Assembly (NCBI GenBank): GCA_030247885.1
Contig: JAPDRO010000026.1
Coordinates: 1 to 64,000, forward strand
Direction: 5' to 3'
Length of the DNA: 64,000 nt
DNA from: Taxawa tesnikishii (nom. ined.)
Lineage: Eukaryota > Ascomycota > Dothideomycetes > Dothideales
In this document: positions 32,934-47,409 of the stretch, piece after piece
Layout of the letters: the number at the start of each line of letters is the position of its first letter
Numbering within the stretch: position 1 is the first letter of the stretch
The notes under the pieces: generated by a model
Told to the model about the DNA's origin: nothing
Seen by the model: the letters and a program-made list of their open reading frames with translations, nothing else
Database searches by the model: none
Translations under genes and position numbers: made by a program

Positions 32934-35625
32934 TTCCGAACTCTGATGTCTGTATCCAAGGTCGTCGACAAGGCAGATGCAGAATGCGGCAGACCTGGGT
33001 ACTCGTTGAGAAGAACATGGTAAGCGCGGCCGTGGTGGCAGCCTTGTTGTTTTTCCCACAAGCCATACGAGACGAGCGATGCGATAAGCTGCCCGCTGGC
33101 CGTGTACATCGTGCGGAGAGACATCGTACCGATGAGGAAGGTGGGCGGTGCGCTGGTCTGCCACGTGCTCGGCGCCCGGGGAGGAGCTTGGCGCGCGAAT
33201 CGTGGATCCCCACCTTTCGATCTACACATCTTCCATCTACCTACTAGTATTTACTGTACGTCAACTTCCTACAGTATATTGGCAACCGTCTACGCCATCG
33301 ATGTTGCAAGCACAGACGATCACTCTCACCGCATGTTGTACTTCTGCTCATGGACCAGCGACGCTTGCTGCGCTCCAATATGCCAAGGCAACATGGCAAT
33401 CAATCTTTTCCTCACACTCGTTAGAACACCTCTCAGCCATCTACACAGGGTCTGACCTTGCAGACGAGGAGAGTAAATAACGGTCTTTGTCAGAAGCCGC
33501 AACTGCGCTTCCAACGACGTCGCATTTGCTTCGCTAGCTGGTACACAATCGGTGATATAATTGTTCTAATGCTTAAGATTCTTTTAGCCCCTGCACACAC
33601 GGTAAATGCATACAGCAAGTACGACGGTTTGTCTTCTTCTCTGAGCTACTTTCAAGGGTGTCCGCGTCGTATTGACTGCCATTCGTGATACGTGCGTCTG
33701 CGTCTTTCCTTGCGTTGCCCCGGCATCTCTACAGCTGCCATCGGGCGATGATATACTATATGCGTTAGTGGAGTAGAACAGAACACGAAAACCCGTGGAC
33801 AATGTATATCTCGCATATCTTTCCATCGTTGTGGCATGCACGTGAGCCTGTTCCCGAGGTTACATCCGTCCTTCGGGAATACCGGGCAACTGCGATGGCA
33901 CCGGAGTAGTACGCATTGCCTTCGAAAGGTACACGAGAAGATGTGAAGCCCAGAGTGCAGTGCAGATCTCACGGCGCATACCAACGCCGACATGAAGCTT
34001 CGAAATGTCAGTTGTTGCTATCTCTGTACTGTATGCGTGTATGTAGCTCAAGACGGATTTGATAGTCGGTTTGTCTTAGACAAGACTGTTACCCTTCCAC
34101 AGATTTCCCTGGAAATATGCGTCTTGACCCGTCCCGCAAGGAGGTAATTCATGGCAGATTTGGCAAAGTCACTGGAATCGTTGACAGCTGTGTAGACTAT
34201 TCTGCCATTGCAAGAGATGGCCTGCGATCGTTCCATCGCCCATATCCAAGAATACAGGAGATGGCCATCTAAGCTGCTCTTCTACCGAGGTGGCGTCAGC
34301 GAGGACCAGTATCCAGAGGTCGAGTGCCACGAGTTTTCCGCCTTGCAAGCAGCATACGGTGGGGTGAAGCAGCACTGTAAGGTGTGGAGGGGGCCGCAGA
34401 CAAGCTCAAAGTCACAATCATCGTTGTCGACAAACACCATGTCAGGTTCTACTGCAACAAGGAAATAGATACTTACCTGGACAACGACAGTCGAAGGTCT
34501 GTTAACTAAGAGTTGGTCCAGAAAGAAGAGAAGAAGTGGAAACAGCATGGCAACAAGAAGAGGAAAGGGTCGGAACCAAAAGACGACAAAGACGACGACC
34601 GACCTCCTGTTACGGTATGGAGACCTGCACTCAACAGCAATGTAAAGCCTGGTGTTCTTGTGAACTCTGCAGTCACGCCCCCAGATCCAAATCAGAATCG
34701 CTTCGATCCCTTCTTGCAATCACACGCTCCCATCAGAGGCACTGCGCGCTCAGCTCAGTACGTGGTCCTCCGGAACGACATGGGGCTTCCGCAACAACAG
34801 GTTCATGACGTTGCAAGTAGCCATTCCCGGCGTCTGCTTCATACCGCATTCTGTAACACCAGTTTCCTTTCTCCATTGCCTCTATATGATTCCGCACCAG
34901 TCTCGGGCGTCTCTTCAAGGCAGCCATTTCCCAGGCACTAAACTGTTTCCTGTTTGTTCTGATTTACCACTAGACACAGACCGTCTTAGATGTCACCTGC
35001 GTGAGTTCTGTCTTGGCGTTTGTTTGCACCCTCAGCCATTCTGAGAGAGCTGTTTGAGGCTGCCAGTAGACAGGCGGTTCGATCAAACAGGGGTTTTTCA
35101 CACTGATGTCCTCCATGCTTGTTTTCTTGTGTCTCTCCCTCTCAGCCACCCGCCGCTCGTGACTGAATAGAACCTTACGACCGGACCAAAGAATGAACGT
35201 GTCTCGTTCTTCCCTGTCATTGACCTCCTACCATCGATAAGACACGTTCTTGTCAGCTGGAATACAGAGCAAGCGTCCCTGTTTTAGTAAGTCAGGATCA
35301 GAACACCTTACCAGACCACCAGTCTTTGTCACCATTCAGTGTGGCATCTCCAAGCCTGCTTTAGAAGAGGTCTGCATAATAGGCATTTCCGCTTGCTCTG
35401 TCGATGTCTGCGTCCCATAGCCATCCGATTCATCACTGTAGCGACCAAGCCGGCCCATCGGGCATAGCGGAAAACAACAAACTTTCTCTTGAGCGTGTCT
35501 TCAACGACTTTCGTTCTTTGATTCGTGGTGTTATATCGGCACTTCTCAGGCCCATACGCTAGGGTCTTTCCCTGCCTATCCTCTGACTCGAAACCAGCAT
35601 CTCCTTCATATCTTTTCTCTGTTTC
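32934..35625. other. 2.7-kb region without a recognisable gene
   Basis: Both strands have only short frames, the longest 34282-34719 minus (145 codons) and 34513-34941 plus (142 codons), neither with a known domain or splice-supported extension. The sequence is not repetitive and not RIP-mutated. It may hold non-coding RNA, long UTRs, or a gene hidden by frame errors. The first few hundred bases are the transporter promoter. Confidence 0.5.
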
Positions 35626-36182
35626 TTAGATCATCAGTCTCTCGACCTTGTCCTTGAGCGCGCGGATCTGACCCATAAGGTCAGAGGCCTCATTGGTGGT
35701 GATAGAGGCGCTGATGACGGAACGGCTGACACCGCAGGCGCGGCCGAGGGCGGTCTTGGAGGGTACGTAGACGTAGGGAACCTGTGCGCTGTCAACTGCT
35801 TGCTCCTCCTGAGTGCGAAAGTGTCTGGGAAAGGTATAGCTTACGTTCTTGTCCTCGCAGAGGAGCGGGATGTGGAGGAGGATTGCGAGGGGGAGGTGTC
35901 GGCAGCGAGGATGACAATCTCAGAGATACCTCTGTTCAGCGTCTTGGTGGCCTCGTTGGCACCCTTCTTGAGCTGCCTGTACTTCTTGATATTAGCATGT
36001 TTTCCCTTCCAACTTGGGAAAAGTGCATTACATGGCTAGCCTGTTGGACCAGATCGAGGATCTCCTGGGTCAACGCCTGATCGGCAACTGGCCACTACAG
36101 AGCGCGTTAGCATATCTTGATCAAGGTGGCAGTAGACCTATTGTTGTATGCTTACAGCAGCGCTGGAATCCTGGGCGGACAT
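35626..36182 (-). CDS. SNU13: U4/U6.U5 snRNP and box C/D snoRNP protein Snu13
   Basis: Four exons, 36182-36156, 36094-36032, 35981-35845 and 35781-35626; introns 61, 50 and 63 bp; 127 residues, as in other eukaryotes. L7Ae-family protein that binds kink-turns in U4 snRNA and box C/D snoRNAs. The joined exons give [50 protein letters not shown] then VPYVYVPSK, and [16 protein letters not shown]. Exon 3 is one base short at a G5 run (35889-35893). With one more base it encodes exactly the expected 46 residues. As Snu13 is essential and otherwise perfect, this is very probably a sequencing error. It shares a 420-bp promoter with VMA3. Confidence 0.95.
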
Positions 36183-36602
36183 TTTGTCGCAAGTGGAATA
36201 TTATGCGGTAATTGTTGCGGGTGGGGTATAAAGATGGGTTGGTAGCAGTCGTAAGGCTCGCCCGTCGTATGTATTGCTAGTGGGTTCACTGCCTGTGGTG
36301 TTGGCTGTTGCGACTGGAAGACGTGGAAAGATTCTTGATCTTCAAATGCTGACGAACTTTTGGATGGTATGCGACTTTTCGATGCGGCCCGTGCTTCCGG
36401 TTAGCCGCACGTGATCTGCTCGAGATAGCGACCGACGTCGTTCGGGCAAAGCTCATCATCGACAACCACTGCCAACTCCAACCAGCTTGCCATCGCCTCC
36501 AACCCACCGCAAACATCTTCGCAAACATCTTCGCAAACACAGACCGCAGAGTCCTCGGATCATCCTAGCAAAGAACAGCATCGCACAGCAGCTACAGTCA
36601 CA
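36183..36602. promoter_or_regulatory. Bidirectional promoter between SNU13 and VMA3
   Basis: 420 bp separate two divergent housekeeping genes. A short direct repeat of CATCTTCGCAAA lies at about 36514-36537 near the VMA3 side. No TATA box is obvious. Confidence 0.6.
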
Positions 36603-37497
36603 ATGTCGTCCGATCTCTGGTATGTCTGCCTGCAGAATTGCTTTTATCAGGGATATCAGGGCATCAAGGGTGTAGGAGAACACAACTCCTCTGTCCTGAT
36701 CTGTCTTGATCTGTCTTGAACGGCATGAGCCTGTGCAGTATATTGAAGGACGTGTGCTAACATCCTGCGTCCTACAGCCCCGTTTATGCCGTAAGTCCTT
36801 CGCGCCGCCTCTCGAGCCTCCCTTCCGCCCATCGTAGGCCAGGAGCTTCTGCAGCCACCCGGCATCACACAAAAATTCGCGATAACCTTTGGAGGAGGAC
36901 TGGAACAAGAACAGGACTGATGAGCGTTGTTTAGCCATTCTTCGGTGCGATGGGCTGCACCTCCGCCATCGTCTTCACCTGCTTTGGCGCTGCCTACGGT
37001 ACCGCCAAGGCCGGCGTTGGTATCTCCGCCATGGGTGTCCTCCGCCCTGATTTGATCGTCAAGAACATCATTCCCGTCATTATGGCTGGTATCATTGCCA
37101 TCTACGGTCTGGTCGTGTCTGTCCTGATCTCCAACGACCTCACCCAAAAGTCCGCCCTCTACACCGGCTTCATTCAGCTCGGTGCTGGTCTCGCTGTTGG
37201 TCTTGCTGGTCTCTCTGCTGGCTTCGCCATCGGTATCGTCGGTGATGCTGGCGTGAGAGGTACCGCCCAACAACCAAGGCTGTTCGTCGGGATGATTCTT
37301 ATCCTGATTTTCGCTGAAGTCTTGGGTAAGTTCGCTTCTCTCGCAACTCCTCTGCCGCAAAGACATGCGCCGTGATATGCAGGCATGGTATCGGATCTTT
37401 ATGAACGGCTTGCTGACCCAGCGGTTCAGGTCTGTACGGTCTTATCGTCGCTCTGCTCATGAACTCCCGCGCCACTGGCGGTGATGTCACCTGTTAA
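36603..37497 (+). CDS. VMA3: V-type proton ATPase proteolipid subunit c
   Basis: Four exons, 36603-36619, 36778-36790, 36935-37325 and 37430-37497; 162 residues. It forms the rotor ring of the vacuolar proton pump. Four transmembrane helices; the proton-carrying glutamate is E138 in [20 protein letters not shown] (E137 in yeast). Starts [24 protein letters not shown]. The 13-bp second exon is a micro-exon and makes the gene easy to mis-annotate. Introns 158, 144 and 104 bp, longer than others here. It could be the paralogue VMA11, but the short N-terminus and length fit subunit c. Confidence 0.96.
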
Positions 37498-40091
<2,594 letters not shown>

Positions 40092-41337
40092 AGAGACGCA
40101 CCCGCAGGTCGCTATTGAATACATCACGAAATGTACATGTGTGGGTAATGAACGATGTCGGAAGTAGATTGGGAGGGTGTGGTGAGGGGTGAGGAGATTG
40201 CTTGTTAGCAGTTGGAGTGGGCGACTTGTTGGACATGTTTGGAATATAAGATGTGGATAGCCCGCAAAAGTATTTACGTGTGATCATGCAGCACTGTTGT
40301 TCCTCCCGGTTGTATGTGACAACCACTCTTTACTCGGAAGGTGGTAGACAAGTTAGATTGTGATACCTCGAAGAGTCTAGAACTCGTGAGGATTCACGCG
40401 AGACATGATTCGAATGGTTATTGGTAGCTAAAACGACAAGGATCCACAACTAACGATGTTTGTTGCCTTGCTTGGGTTGTTCGACTCGGCCTTTCCCTCA
40501 GCGCTCGGCTCGTCCGGACAGAGACATGCCCTGTGACAAGTCACCCATCTTCCGTCGCTTCTGAATTAATTATAAAGTTACAGTGATGTTGAGGCATCTG
40601 GGTGAACAGAAGATACTGCTCGCCCAGAGGAGATGCTTGATGAAAGTCCTGTCCTTCCTCCCCAGTCAGACGCAATAGCCAATGCCAGTATGAAAGCAAG
40701 GGCCGGGTGCAGCACAACCGTCCGATGTATACCATTCCATGATCTCGATTCCGATCCACTATCGGACCGAAAACGTAAGCGTTCCACTCACAGTTCAATG
40801 GTATGTGTCGACTGGACGGAATTCGGAAAGAAAGGAGCGATCTGATGCGAGAACCCTACCTCGAACGTTATAGCCTGTTAAAGCTATCGAGCCTTTGATA
40901 TCGATCCTTAACAGTATACCACACTCGTAGGGGTATCCGGAGCCCCGGATATAGCGCCTGCTCGCAAACGACGCGTTGCATTGTACGCGTGGCAGATGCT
41001 GACACCGTGCCCAGCCGGTGGTGATTTCATGAACACGGGCACCAAAACCGTCGCCGGATGCATTAAAAACCGCACCAACACGACAGGCTACACGACCGTC
41101 TCGTACTCTCTCGTGGGATCTGAGGACCTACAGGACGTGGTGTGGGCAACTACAACGCGACTTTTAAGACGTATGGTTGTTTTAGAGAACTCGTTGATTG
41201 CTACCCGATACCAAGTGTCGCTGAAACCAGAAACTGTTACGTAGAATACTTCCTACGTGATATTGTGAACTATGCTTCCCCACATTTCTTCCTCTTTGTC
41301 TATCGTCTATCTCCTTCCTACAGACGGTACCACTCCT
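40092..41337. other. Convergent intergenic region
   Basis: About 1.2 kb between SFA1 (plus) and the amidohydrolase gene (minus). Only short frames without domains. It leads into the AGA microsatellite. Confidence 0.55.
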
Positions 41338-41381
41338 AGAAGAAGAAGAAGAAGAAGAAGAAGAAGAAGAAGAAGAAGAAA
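41338..41381. repeat. (AGA)n trinucleotide microsatellite
   Basis: About 14 uninterrupted AGA units, just beyond the 3' end of the amidohydrolase gene. A mirror (TTC)n tract lies 2.7 kb away on the other side of the same gene. Confidence 0.97.
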
Positions 41382-41478
41382 AACACCACCTGGCCTCGTT
41401 GGACCGACATTCCCTCATCATGTCATTCTCTGGCCAACCCAATCAATACCACATGAAAAGCAGCGGTACCTCTCTGAT

Positions 41479-43115
41479 CTAGGCCTCAGCATCAAACACC
41501 TTCTCCCCTCAAACCATGTCTGCCGAACCTTTGCCTGTAGCAAATCCTGCGGCGACCACGTCATATCGACAACCGTGAAGTCAGCCTTGAGCCCCGCCGC
41601 CAGCTTCCCCGTCCATTGTTCCGCAAAGCACGAGTACGCCGCGCCTTCTGTCGCAGCGGCGATTGCGCTGGCGAGGGGAAGTGCGAAGTGCTCATTCACG
41701 GTCTGTATGGTTTCCGGCTCGCGCGCCGAGCGCCTCGTCGTGGCCGTATACAGGTTGGGAAAGGGTACGTAGGGCGCAGTGGGCGTGTCAGTGCCGATGG
41801 CCAGTGTCGCACCGCCATCACGCATCTCTTTGTACGCGAAGGCGCGGCCGCAGCGGTGGTCGCCGAGGAGCTTAGGCCAGGCGGGTAGGATGATGGGATC
41901 GGCGTGGACGGGCTGGATGGAGGCGGTGATGCCGAGCTCGCCTAGCGCTATTGCGTCTTCGCGAGAGCAGAGCTCGAGATGCTCAATCCGGTGGCGGTGG
42001 CCTCGTACGCAATTATCTCTGAGAGTGGCGACGGCGTTGCTGACGGCTTGGTCGCCGATGGCGTGGAGGGCGCATTGCAGGCCTGCTACGTCCGCCTTTC
42101 GCACCACGGGTGCGAGCATCGATGGAGTCCAGAGCGGTGAGCAGAACAGCCCGTTGCTGCTGTACGGTTCCGCGAGGGCGGCTGTGCAGGAATCAACCAC
42201 GCCATCGCAGACGATTTTGATGCCGGCGATTCGGCAGTCCGGAGAGGTCTCTATGTTGAACTGTTTGTGCAGCACAATGGCTCTGTCCACTTGAGCCAGC
42301 ATGGCAGACTCATCAGCTGAGGGATGGATGATCCAGTGTGCAGCCAAGCGTACAGGAATCCTCTCCCTCGACCGCAGGACTTGCAAAGCAGCCCAAGCGT
42401 TCTCGTCCATGGCCATGTCAATCGCTCCAGTGTAACCAGCAGCTGTGTAGGCCGAAAAGGCTGCCCGGAGGGAATCGACTTTCTCCTCCATTGGTCCGAC
42501 TTTGGCAAAGTGCGGCCAGCCGTACGTGATAGCAGCTGCTTCGCTCAGCAACCCGGATGCTTTGCCAGTGGCGGTCCTGTGGATCTTTCCACCAGCTGGA
42601 TCGGGCAGGTCTTGCACGCCTAGTTCCTGCAGTGCGGTTTCGTTGCACCACAGGGAATGCAAGTCTTTGGCGTCGATGAAGATCGCTCGGCCGTTGACAC
42701 CGTCAATACCCTCGAGCATGGCGGCTGTTGCTTCGCCGTCTATGGTTGAGGTGATCCAGCACTTGCATCCAACGCGTGGTGCGCTTGGATTAGACAGAGC
42801 AAAGGTTGCGATCTTTGCACGGATGTCGGCTAGATTTTTACACGGTGTCAGATCTATCTTATTCAGGGATTGTCCGAGGAGCATCAGATGCATGTGTCCG
42901 TCAATGAATCCTGGAAGAACAGTACGGCCGTCCATATCATATTCGTGACCTCCCGACTGTATAGCATGTGTTACGTCAGCATTGTCTCCGCTTCCAATAT
43001 ATGTGATGAGGTCGTCTTGGACGATCATGCATTCTGGAAATGCCGGTGGTGAATCGTTGGAGGCATCAGCAGGCCCTGTGAAGAAGCGGCCATTGCGGAA
43101 AACCGTGACTGCCAT
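41479..43115 (-). CDS. Amidohydrolase-3 family metal-dependent hydrolase (YtcJ-like)
   Basis: TIM-barrel amidohydrolase with the YtcJ layout. HxH at H74/H76 (GFIDGHMHL); HAIGD at 351-355; HRIEHLEL from 375; GTDTP at 441-445. A small beta domain precedes and follows the barrel. The annotated frame runs to 41418 as an odd Arg-rich tail. At a G4 run (CCCC on plus, 41505-41508) one more base would give FEGEKVFDAEA and a stop at 41479-41481, the usual ending of this family. I therefore end the gene at 41479 and suspect a one-base sequencing error. Substrate unknown; relatives act on N-acyl or cyclic amides. About 545 residues. Confidence 0.88.
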
Positions 43116-44044
43116 GCTCGCTTCTCTTCACTGCTCTTCCTGCCGCGTGCCTTCTTCCATCGAGAGAAGAGTAACGGGATGACTGTGCAAAGTGGTTACG
43201 GCTAGAGAAGGCATGTCGTGGTCTGCAGTAAATTTACCGTCAAGTTTCCCGACGGGCAACTTCCCCAGCCGGTTCCCGCTCGGTGCTTTCTTTGAACATC
43301 AGCTGCCTGGACCAGGACCAGAAAGAAGAACACAACATGTTCGAAACGTCCAGACTAACTGTTTGTGAAGGCAACGCATTCGCAATCACTGAACGATGCA
43401 TGGATGTGGAGAGAAATGGAGCAGATGAGCCTCTGGAGTGGTGAGACGAGCTACTACCTTTTCCATTGACAATCGGTAGCGACTAGCCCAGGCAGAGCTC
43501 AACTGGAACTCAACTGAAGCTAGAATGAAGTCTTAGCGAAAGCTAAGTAACGTTCAAGAGGAGTACGACAAACCTCTTAGTACCAGTATAGGAGTGCAGG
43601 TACAGCAACGACAAGGTGATGGGAAACAGCGTCGCTTGCAGAAACACAAAAGAACAGAGATGATATAGAAAGATGGTCAGAAACAAAAGAGCTCTGCTTG
43701 TAGCATGGAAAGCAATGTTTGGACTTTCCGTTTGACCTTTTCCTTCCAGATCACAAGACCGGGAATGCCCTCATACAGCATCGCGTCGTCTTATTCCTTG
43801 TGTCTTCCAGCATCACGGTACAAGCAGTGTTGCATTGGCGCTGCTGTATCTCCGAAAGGATCCGTAGAGACCAACGAGTGATGAAGGCTATGGAAGGACA
43901 TCGAACCGGCCGCCAAGCCGTATCTCTTCCGGATTGGGAAAGACTGACGCGCTCATACGACACATTTACGCTCGACCGACGTGACTTTCACGCGTCAGCC
44001 TGGAGCGCGAGAACAAAAAGGTGCCCTTGTCCTCGCCGATTCCT
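43116..44044. other. Intergenic region upstream of the amidohydrolase
   Basis: No gene recognised. A long plus-strand frame (43719-44393) runs through the TTC microsatellite as poly-Phe and is rejected as coding. Confidence 0.5.
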
Positions 44045-44088
44045 CTTCTTCTTCTTCTTCTTCTTCTTCTTCTTCTTCTTCTTCTTCA
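44045..44088. repeat. (TTC)n trinucleotide microsatellite
   Basis: About 14 TTC units, the reverse complement of the AGA tract at 41338-41381. It lies within the C/T-rich leader of the candidate gene at 44337. Confidence 0.97.
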
Positions 44089-44336
44089 CATCGCACAATG
44101 AGTCCTTCTCCTTGCACACTCACACAACAAGATCTCTCTTCCTTCTACACGAAACAACACCGCGGTCCATCGAGTTAGATCACTACTGCACACCATCTAC
44201 AGGCTCACCCATCCTCACAAAAGGGGCCTCAACCACCTTCTCCTCGCGCAGATTCTTCATCGCGCTTCCCGTCTTACCACTCTCTCTTTCCACATCACAC
44301 AACATCGCGACAAATGCTTTCACTCTACTGCATGCC

Positions 44337-44571
44337 ATGGACACACTCATCGACTTCGGTAAGTCGTGCATTTGCCTGAACTCTAGTTCCTGACACTAAC
44401 AGAATTATCCAGACCATGAGAGCAGCATCATCAAGCACGCTCACGGGTCAAACACCTCACACTAAGCCGACTCGCAAAGTATTTACCACCAAGAACTATC
44501 GAGAGTTTTACCAGTCGGCGGTATGGTAACGCCAATGATCCCTTCGAAGTGATATGCTAACGATCACGCAG
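44337..44571 (+). CDS. Candidate small spliced gene (unrecognised)
   Basis: A C/T-rich leader precedes CCATGG. Exon 1 (44337-44358, MDTLIDF) ends at a GTAAGT donor; a CTAAC branch sequence and an ATCCAG acceptor follow (intron 44359-44412). Exon 2 reads DHESSIIKHAHGSNTSH and meets a stop at 44463-44465. Further on, 44521-44571 is a textbook intron (GTATGG, TGCTAAC, ACGCAG), so transcription probably continues. Either this is a 24-codon frame in a spliced non-coding transcript, or the coding frame continues after a sequencing error before 44463. No family recognised. Confidence 0.3.
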
Positions 44572-46305
44572 CGAGTGAAAAAGTTCTCCGGCTCAACCCC
44601 ACCTCCCTTCACTTCACACTTCACGCAACGCCGCACACTTGCTGCTTCTGAGACCACCTCATCAAGAACAGCCTTCTATTTCTCTCACCACCGACCTCAT
44701 CGCCGACCTCATTGTCAACTTCATCATTTTCCGCTTCACGGCAACGCTATTGCCACTCTTTGCTCACCTCCCACCCTCATTAGCGCTCGACTGCGAAGAA
44801 CACATTGTAGATCCCGCAATACTCCCGCCCATACTCATCATCGATAACTAGCATCTGTCGTCTCGAGCCCACTCTTGGAGTTCTTCACTTCAACTCCGGC
44901 ATCCACCACCTTCAACTTCAACATCGACCCTCAACATCAGTTCTTGGCATCAATTCTCAACATCAATTTCCGGACATTGCTTGACCAAACTTACAACGAC
45001 CATGGAGTTCGACTCATCTTTTCAGGCCGGCCTCGGTTTGTCCCGAAAGAGAGCTTGAACGCACATTTCGTACAGTCTTGCAGAAAGAGAGCTTGAATAC
45101 ACATTTCCTACTGTCTCACAGGAAGAGAGCTTGAACGCACCCTTTCGTATTCCTTTTTAGCCTTTGTCTTCTTCACGTCATTTCATAGAGGACAACCCTG
45201 GGTCGGCCCAAAAGCGCATGGGCACTCTCATTTTCTGCTGGTGGCGGACTAGGTACAATCTGGCGTACGCAATTGGTAGAATGGGCACGATCGACGTTTG
45301 TAGATTGGTTTTTGGTGGGATCAGGGGCCAGACTGTGCAGGATGATGTATGGGATTACCTTGGATGGTTTGATTGATTATGAATTGGGAGAGGGATCAGG
45401 CATGAGTCCTTGGCATCATGTCTTGTCTTCTGGCACGGGATGCCGTGTTGACTCAACGCTGACTTATCATTCTGTACTCAATGCAATGCGGTCAGACTGA
45501 CCTTAATCCTCCCATTCCGTCTCGTTTTCGCTCCCTAGTCTGCTACCTTCGTCGACCTCTCCCTCTCTTTCCCCTTCATCACGGCGTTTTGGTACCGCTG
45601 ATTCCGCTAATTCTACCAGAGTCGGCTGATAAGACGGAGGAGAGGGATCCTCAACCTCAATCTCACCTCTCCCATCCCCTCCCAGACCCGTCCCAACCAT
45701 CCCAATCCCTATGCCAGTCCGATTCATCTGAGGGCTATAAAGCTTTTCAGACTGTTCGACACTGCTTGCGAAGCACCCGTTAGCGCCCTGTTTCCAGTGT
45801 CGTCGTCCGCTCCCTTCCTGCTCTCTCTGTAGACGCGCGGGAAGCGGTTCGCTTCGTTTGTACGGCAAGGACGGTAATGCGCCTGAATCGGCGACAGTTG
45901 CTCACGGTGGCGCGACGTTCTCTGTGGTGCTGGCGGGCATTGTAACAAGCATTTGCTAAGCCCTAGTCGTGGGAAGTGTTGATCAAGATGGACGAAGCTG
46001 CGGTTTCGACCATCGTCTGCATAACGCACTGTGCACAACGCCAGGCAGCAATCTGGAGTATGTTTCTATTGTTTCCCTTACGCCCGAAAACTCCCCGCTA
46101 AACAACAATTTCTGACTAATCTCATGAGCGCCATTCACTGACGGATGCGCTATCAAAACGCCCATGCTGGTATCATCTCTTTCCGGGTACTCGATGCTTT
46201 CCCAGCCTGCTTTCCCAGCCTGCTTCTCTTCTCCTTCGCAATGCAGGCGCCTCTTGTTCTCAAGTCCCTCACTTTCCTTCTATCCATGACACGCCACCAT
46301 CCACC
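44572..46305. other. Region with no assigned gene; 3' part of a possible transcript and a 38-bp repeat
   Basis: About 1.7 kb. Open frames at 44554-44847 and 44639-44851 (plus) may belong to the transcript starting at 44337 but show no domain. It contains the 38-bp repeat at 45048-45140. The remainder (45.2-46.3 kb) has only short frames and is not repetitive. Confidence 0.45.
45048..45140 (+). repeat. 38-bp tandem repeat, two and a half copies
   Basis: Units at 45048-45085 and 45086-45123, plus a partial one to 45140, each begin AGAGAGCTTGAA. The first overlaps the end of a short frame starting at 45002 (MEFDSSFQAGLGLSRKRA, stop). Each unit repeats that RA-stop context. Function unknown. Confidence 0.85.
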
Positions 46306-47409
46306 TTAAGACTTCGGCATCGCAGTCTGTCTTCCCATATGGCTCGGCGTAGGCGAAATGGGGTTGGGCACATCCCTTCCAGGCATCATATACCCAACGC
46401 CCGCTTCCGCGTCCCCTCTTCCACCCCTCGGAATGATCCTGCTCGGATGCCAGACGTTGAACAGCACCATGGTGAAAAACATGAGGCAAGCGTCGAAGAC
46501 GTAGAGGTAGACCTCGTGGCCCAGGAGCGTGCCGTCGTTGCCCTGCGTGTATTCCGCGACACGGAAGATGGATCTGATCATGATGAAGACAGAAGCGGCG
46601 TAGAGAACGTAAAGGAAGCGGGCCCAGGGGACGTCGATGGAGGCGGAGCGCGTAGTCGGGTTGCGGTTAATGCGCACGTGGAAGACGCTGGCGACGATGA
46701 CAAAGAGGCCGAAGAAGAGGACCTGGACAACCAGACCGCCGACGATGATGTGGTTGCCCGTTTGTACTGCGGACTCGGTCTTGGCTTGTGCGAGCATGCC
46801 GCCGCCTGTTTGTCCCAGTCAGTACGTACTGTGATGTGTTGTGCCGTGCTGTGACAAGTGGGTGGGGGTTAAAGGGTAGGAGGAGGGAGAGACGAACCTC
46901 CGGATTGGGCGAGGAAGGAAATCACATCCCCCGCGACGAAGATCTTGGTCAGCCACTTCGAGCGGATCAGGGAGCAGCGCTCGCCGTCCGTCAAGCGGAT
47001 GATGCGGCCCAGCACCATGTAGATGGATGCGGCGAACAGGGCTGGCGCGACGAGGAGGAGCAAGGTTTGCATTATGTACGGTCCCAAGGTCCAATTCGGT
47101 GTCTCCTTGGCGGACAGTGCGCGGCCAATGTAGCCGATCCATTCGACTAGGTAGGCGCGTTAGGCTGTGGTGAGTAGGCGTGGGGGTAGCATGAAGAGAC
47201 TTACAGAAACCGCCGAGGAGGAAGGGAATGAAGTACCACGTTCTCCTCTTCGCCAACTGCCAGGTGTGCACAGCGGACGTTGCGAGGAACAAGATGATGA
47301 ATACTATAGCAGCAGCCATGGAAGGGTTGTAGTGGTAGTATTTGAAGTCGGCGAAGAGGTCCTGGTGATCACCACCGGTGGTGGTGGAGTTGCCCGTGGA
47401 ATTGGACAT
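46306..47409 (-). CDS. RTA1-like seven-helix membrane protein
   Basis: Three exons, 47409-47205, 47146-46898 and 46805-46306; introns 58 and 92 bp; 317 residues. Member of the fungus-specific RTA1/RSB1 family (lipid-translocating exporter group; 7-aminocholesterol resistance, sphingoid-base export). Seven hydrophobic helices. Family signatures are IGYIGRALSAKETPNW, LLVAPALFAASIYMVLGRIIRL and FVAGDVISFLAQSGGGG, then SIFRVAEYTQGNDGTLLGHEVYLYVFDACLMF. The second donor (GTTCGT) is unusual but yields the conserved Gly-rich junction. Substrate unknown. Confidence 0.92.

Noticed and set aside
34208-34941. Two plus-strand frames that might form a gene
   Set aside because: No family resemblance, no convincing intron to join them, and unlike composition.
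43719-44393. 224-codon plus-strand frame
   Set aside because: It translates the TTC microsatellite as poly-Phe and has no conserved sequence either side.
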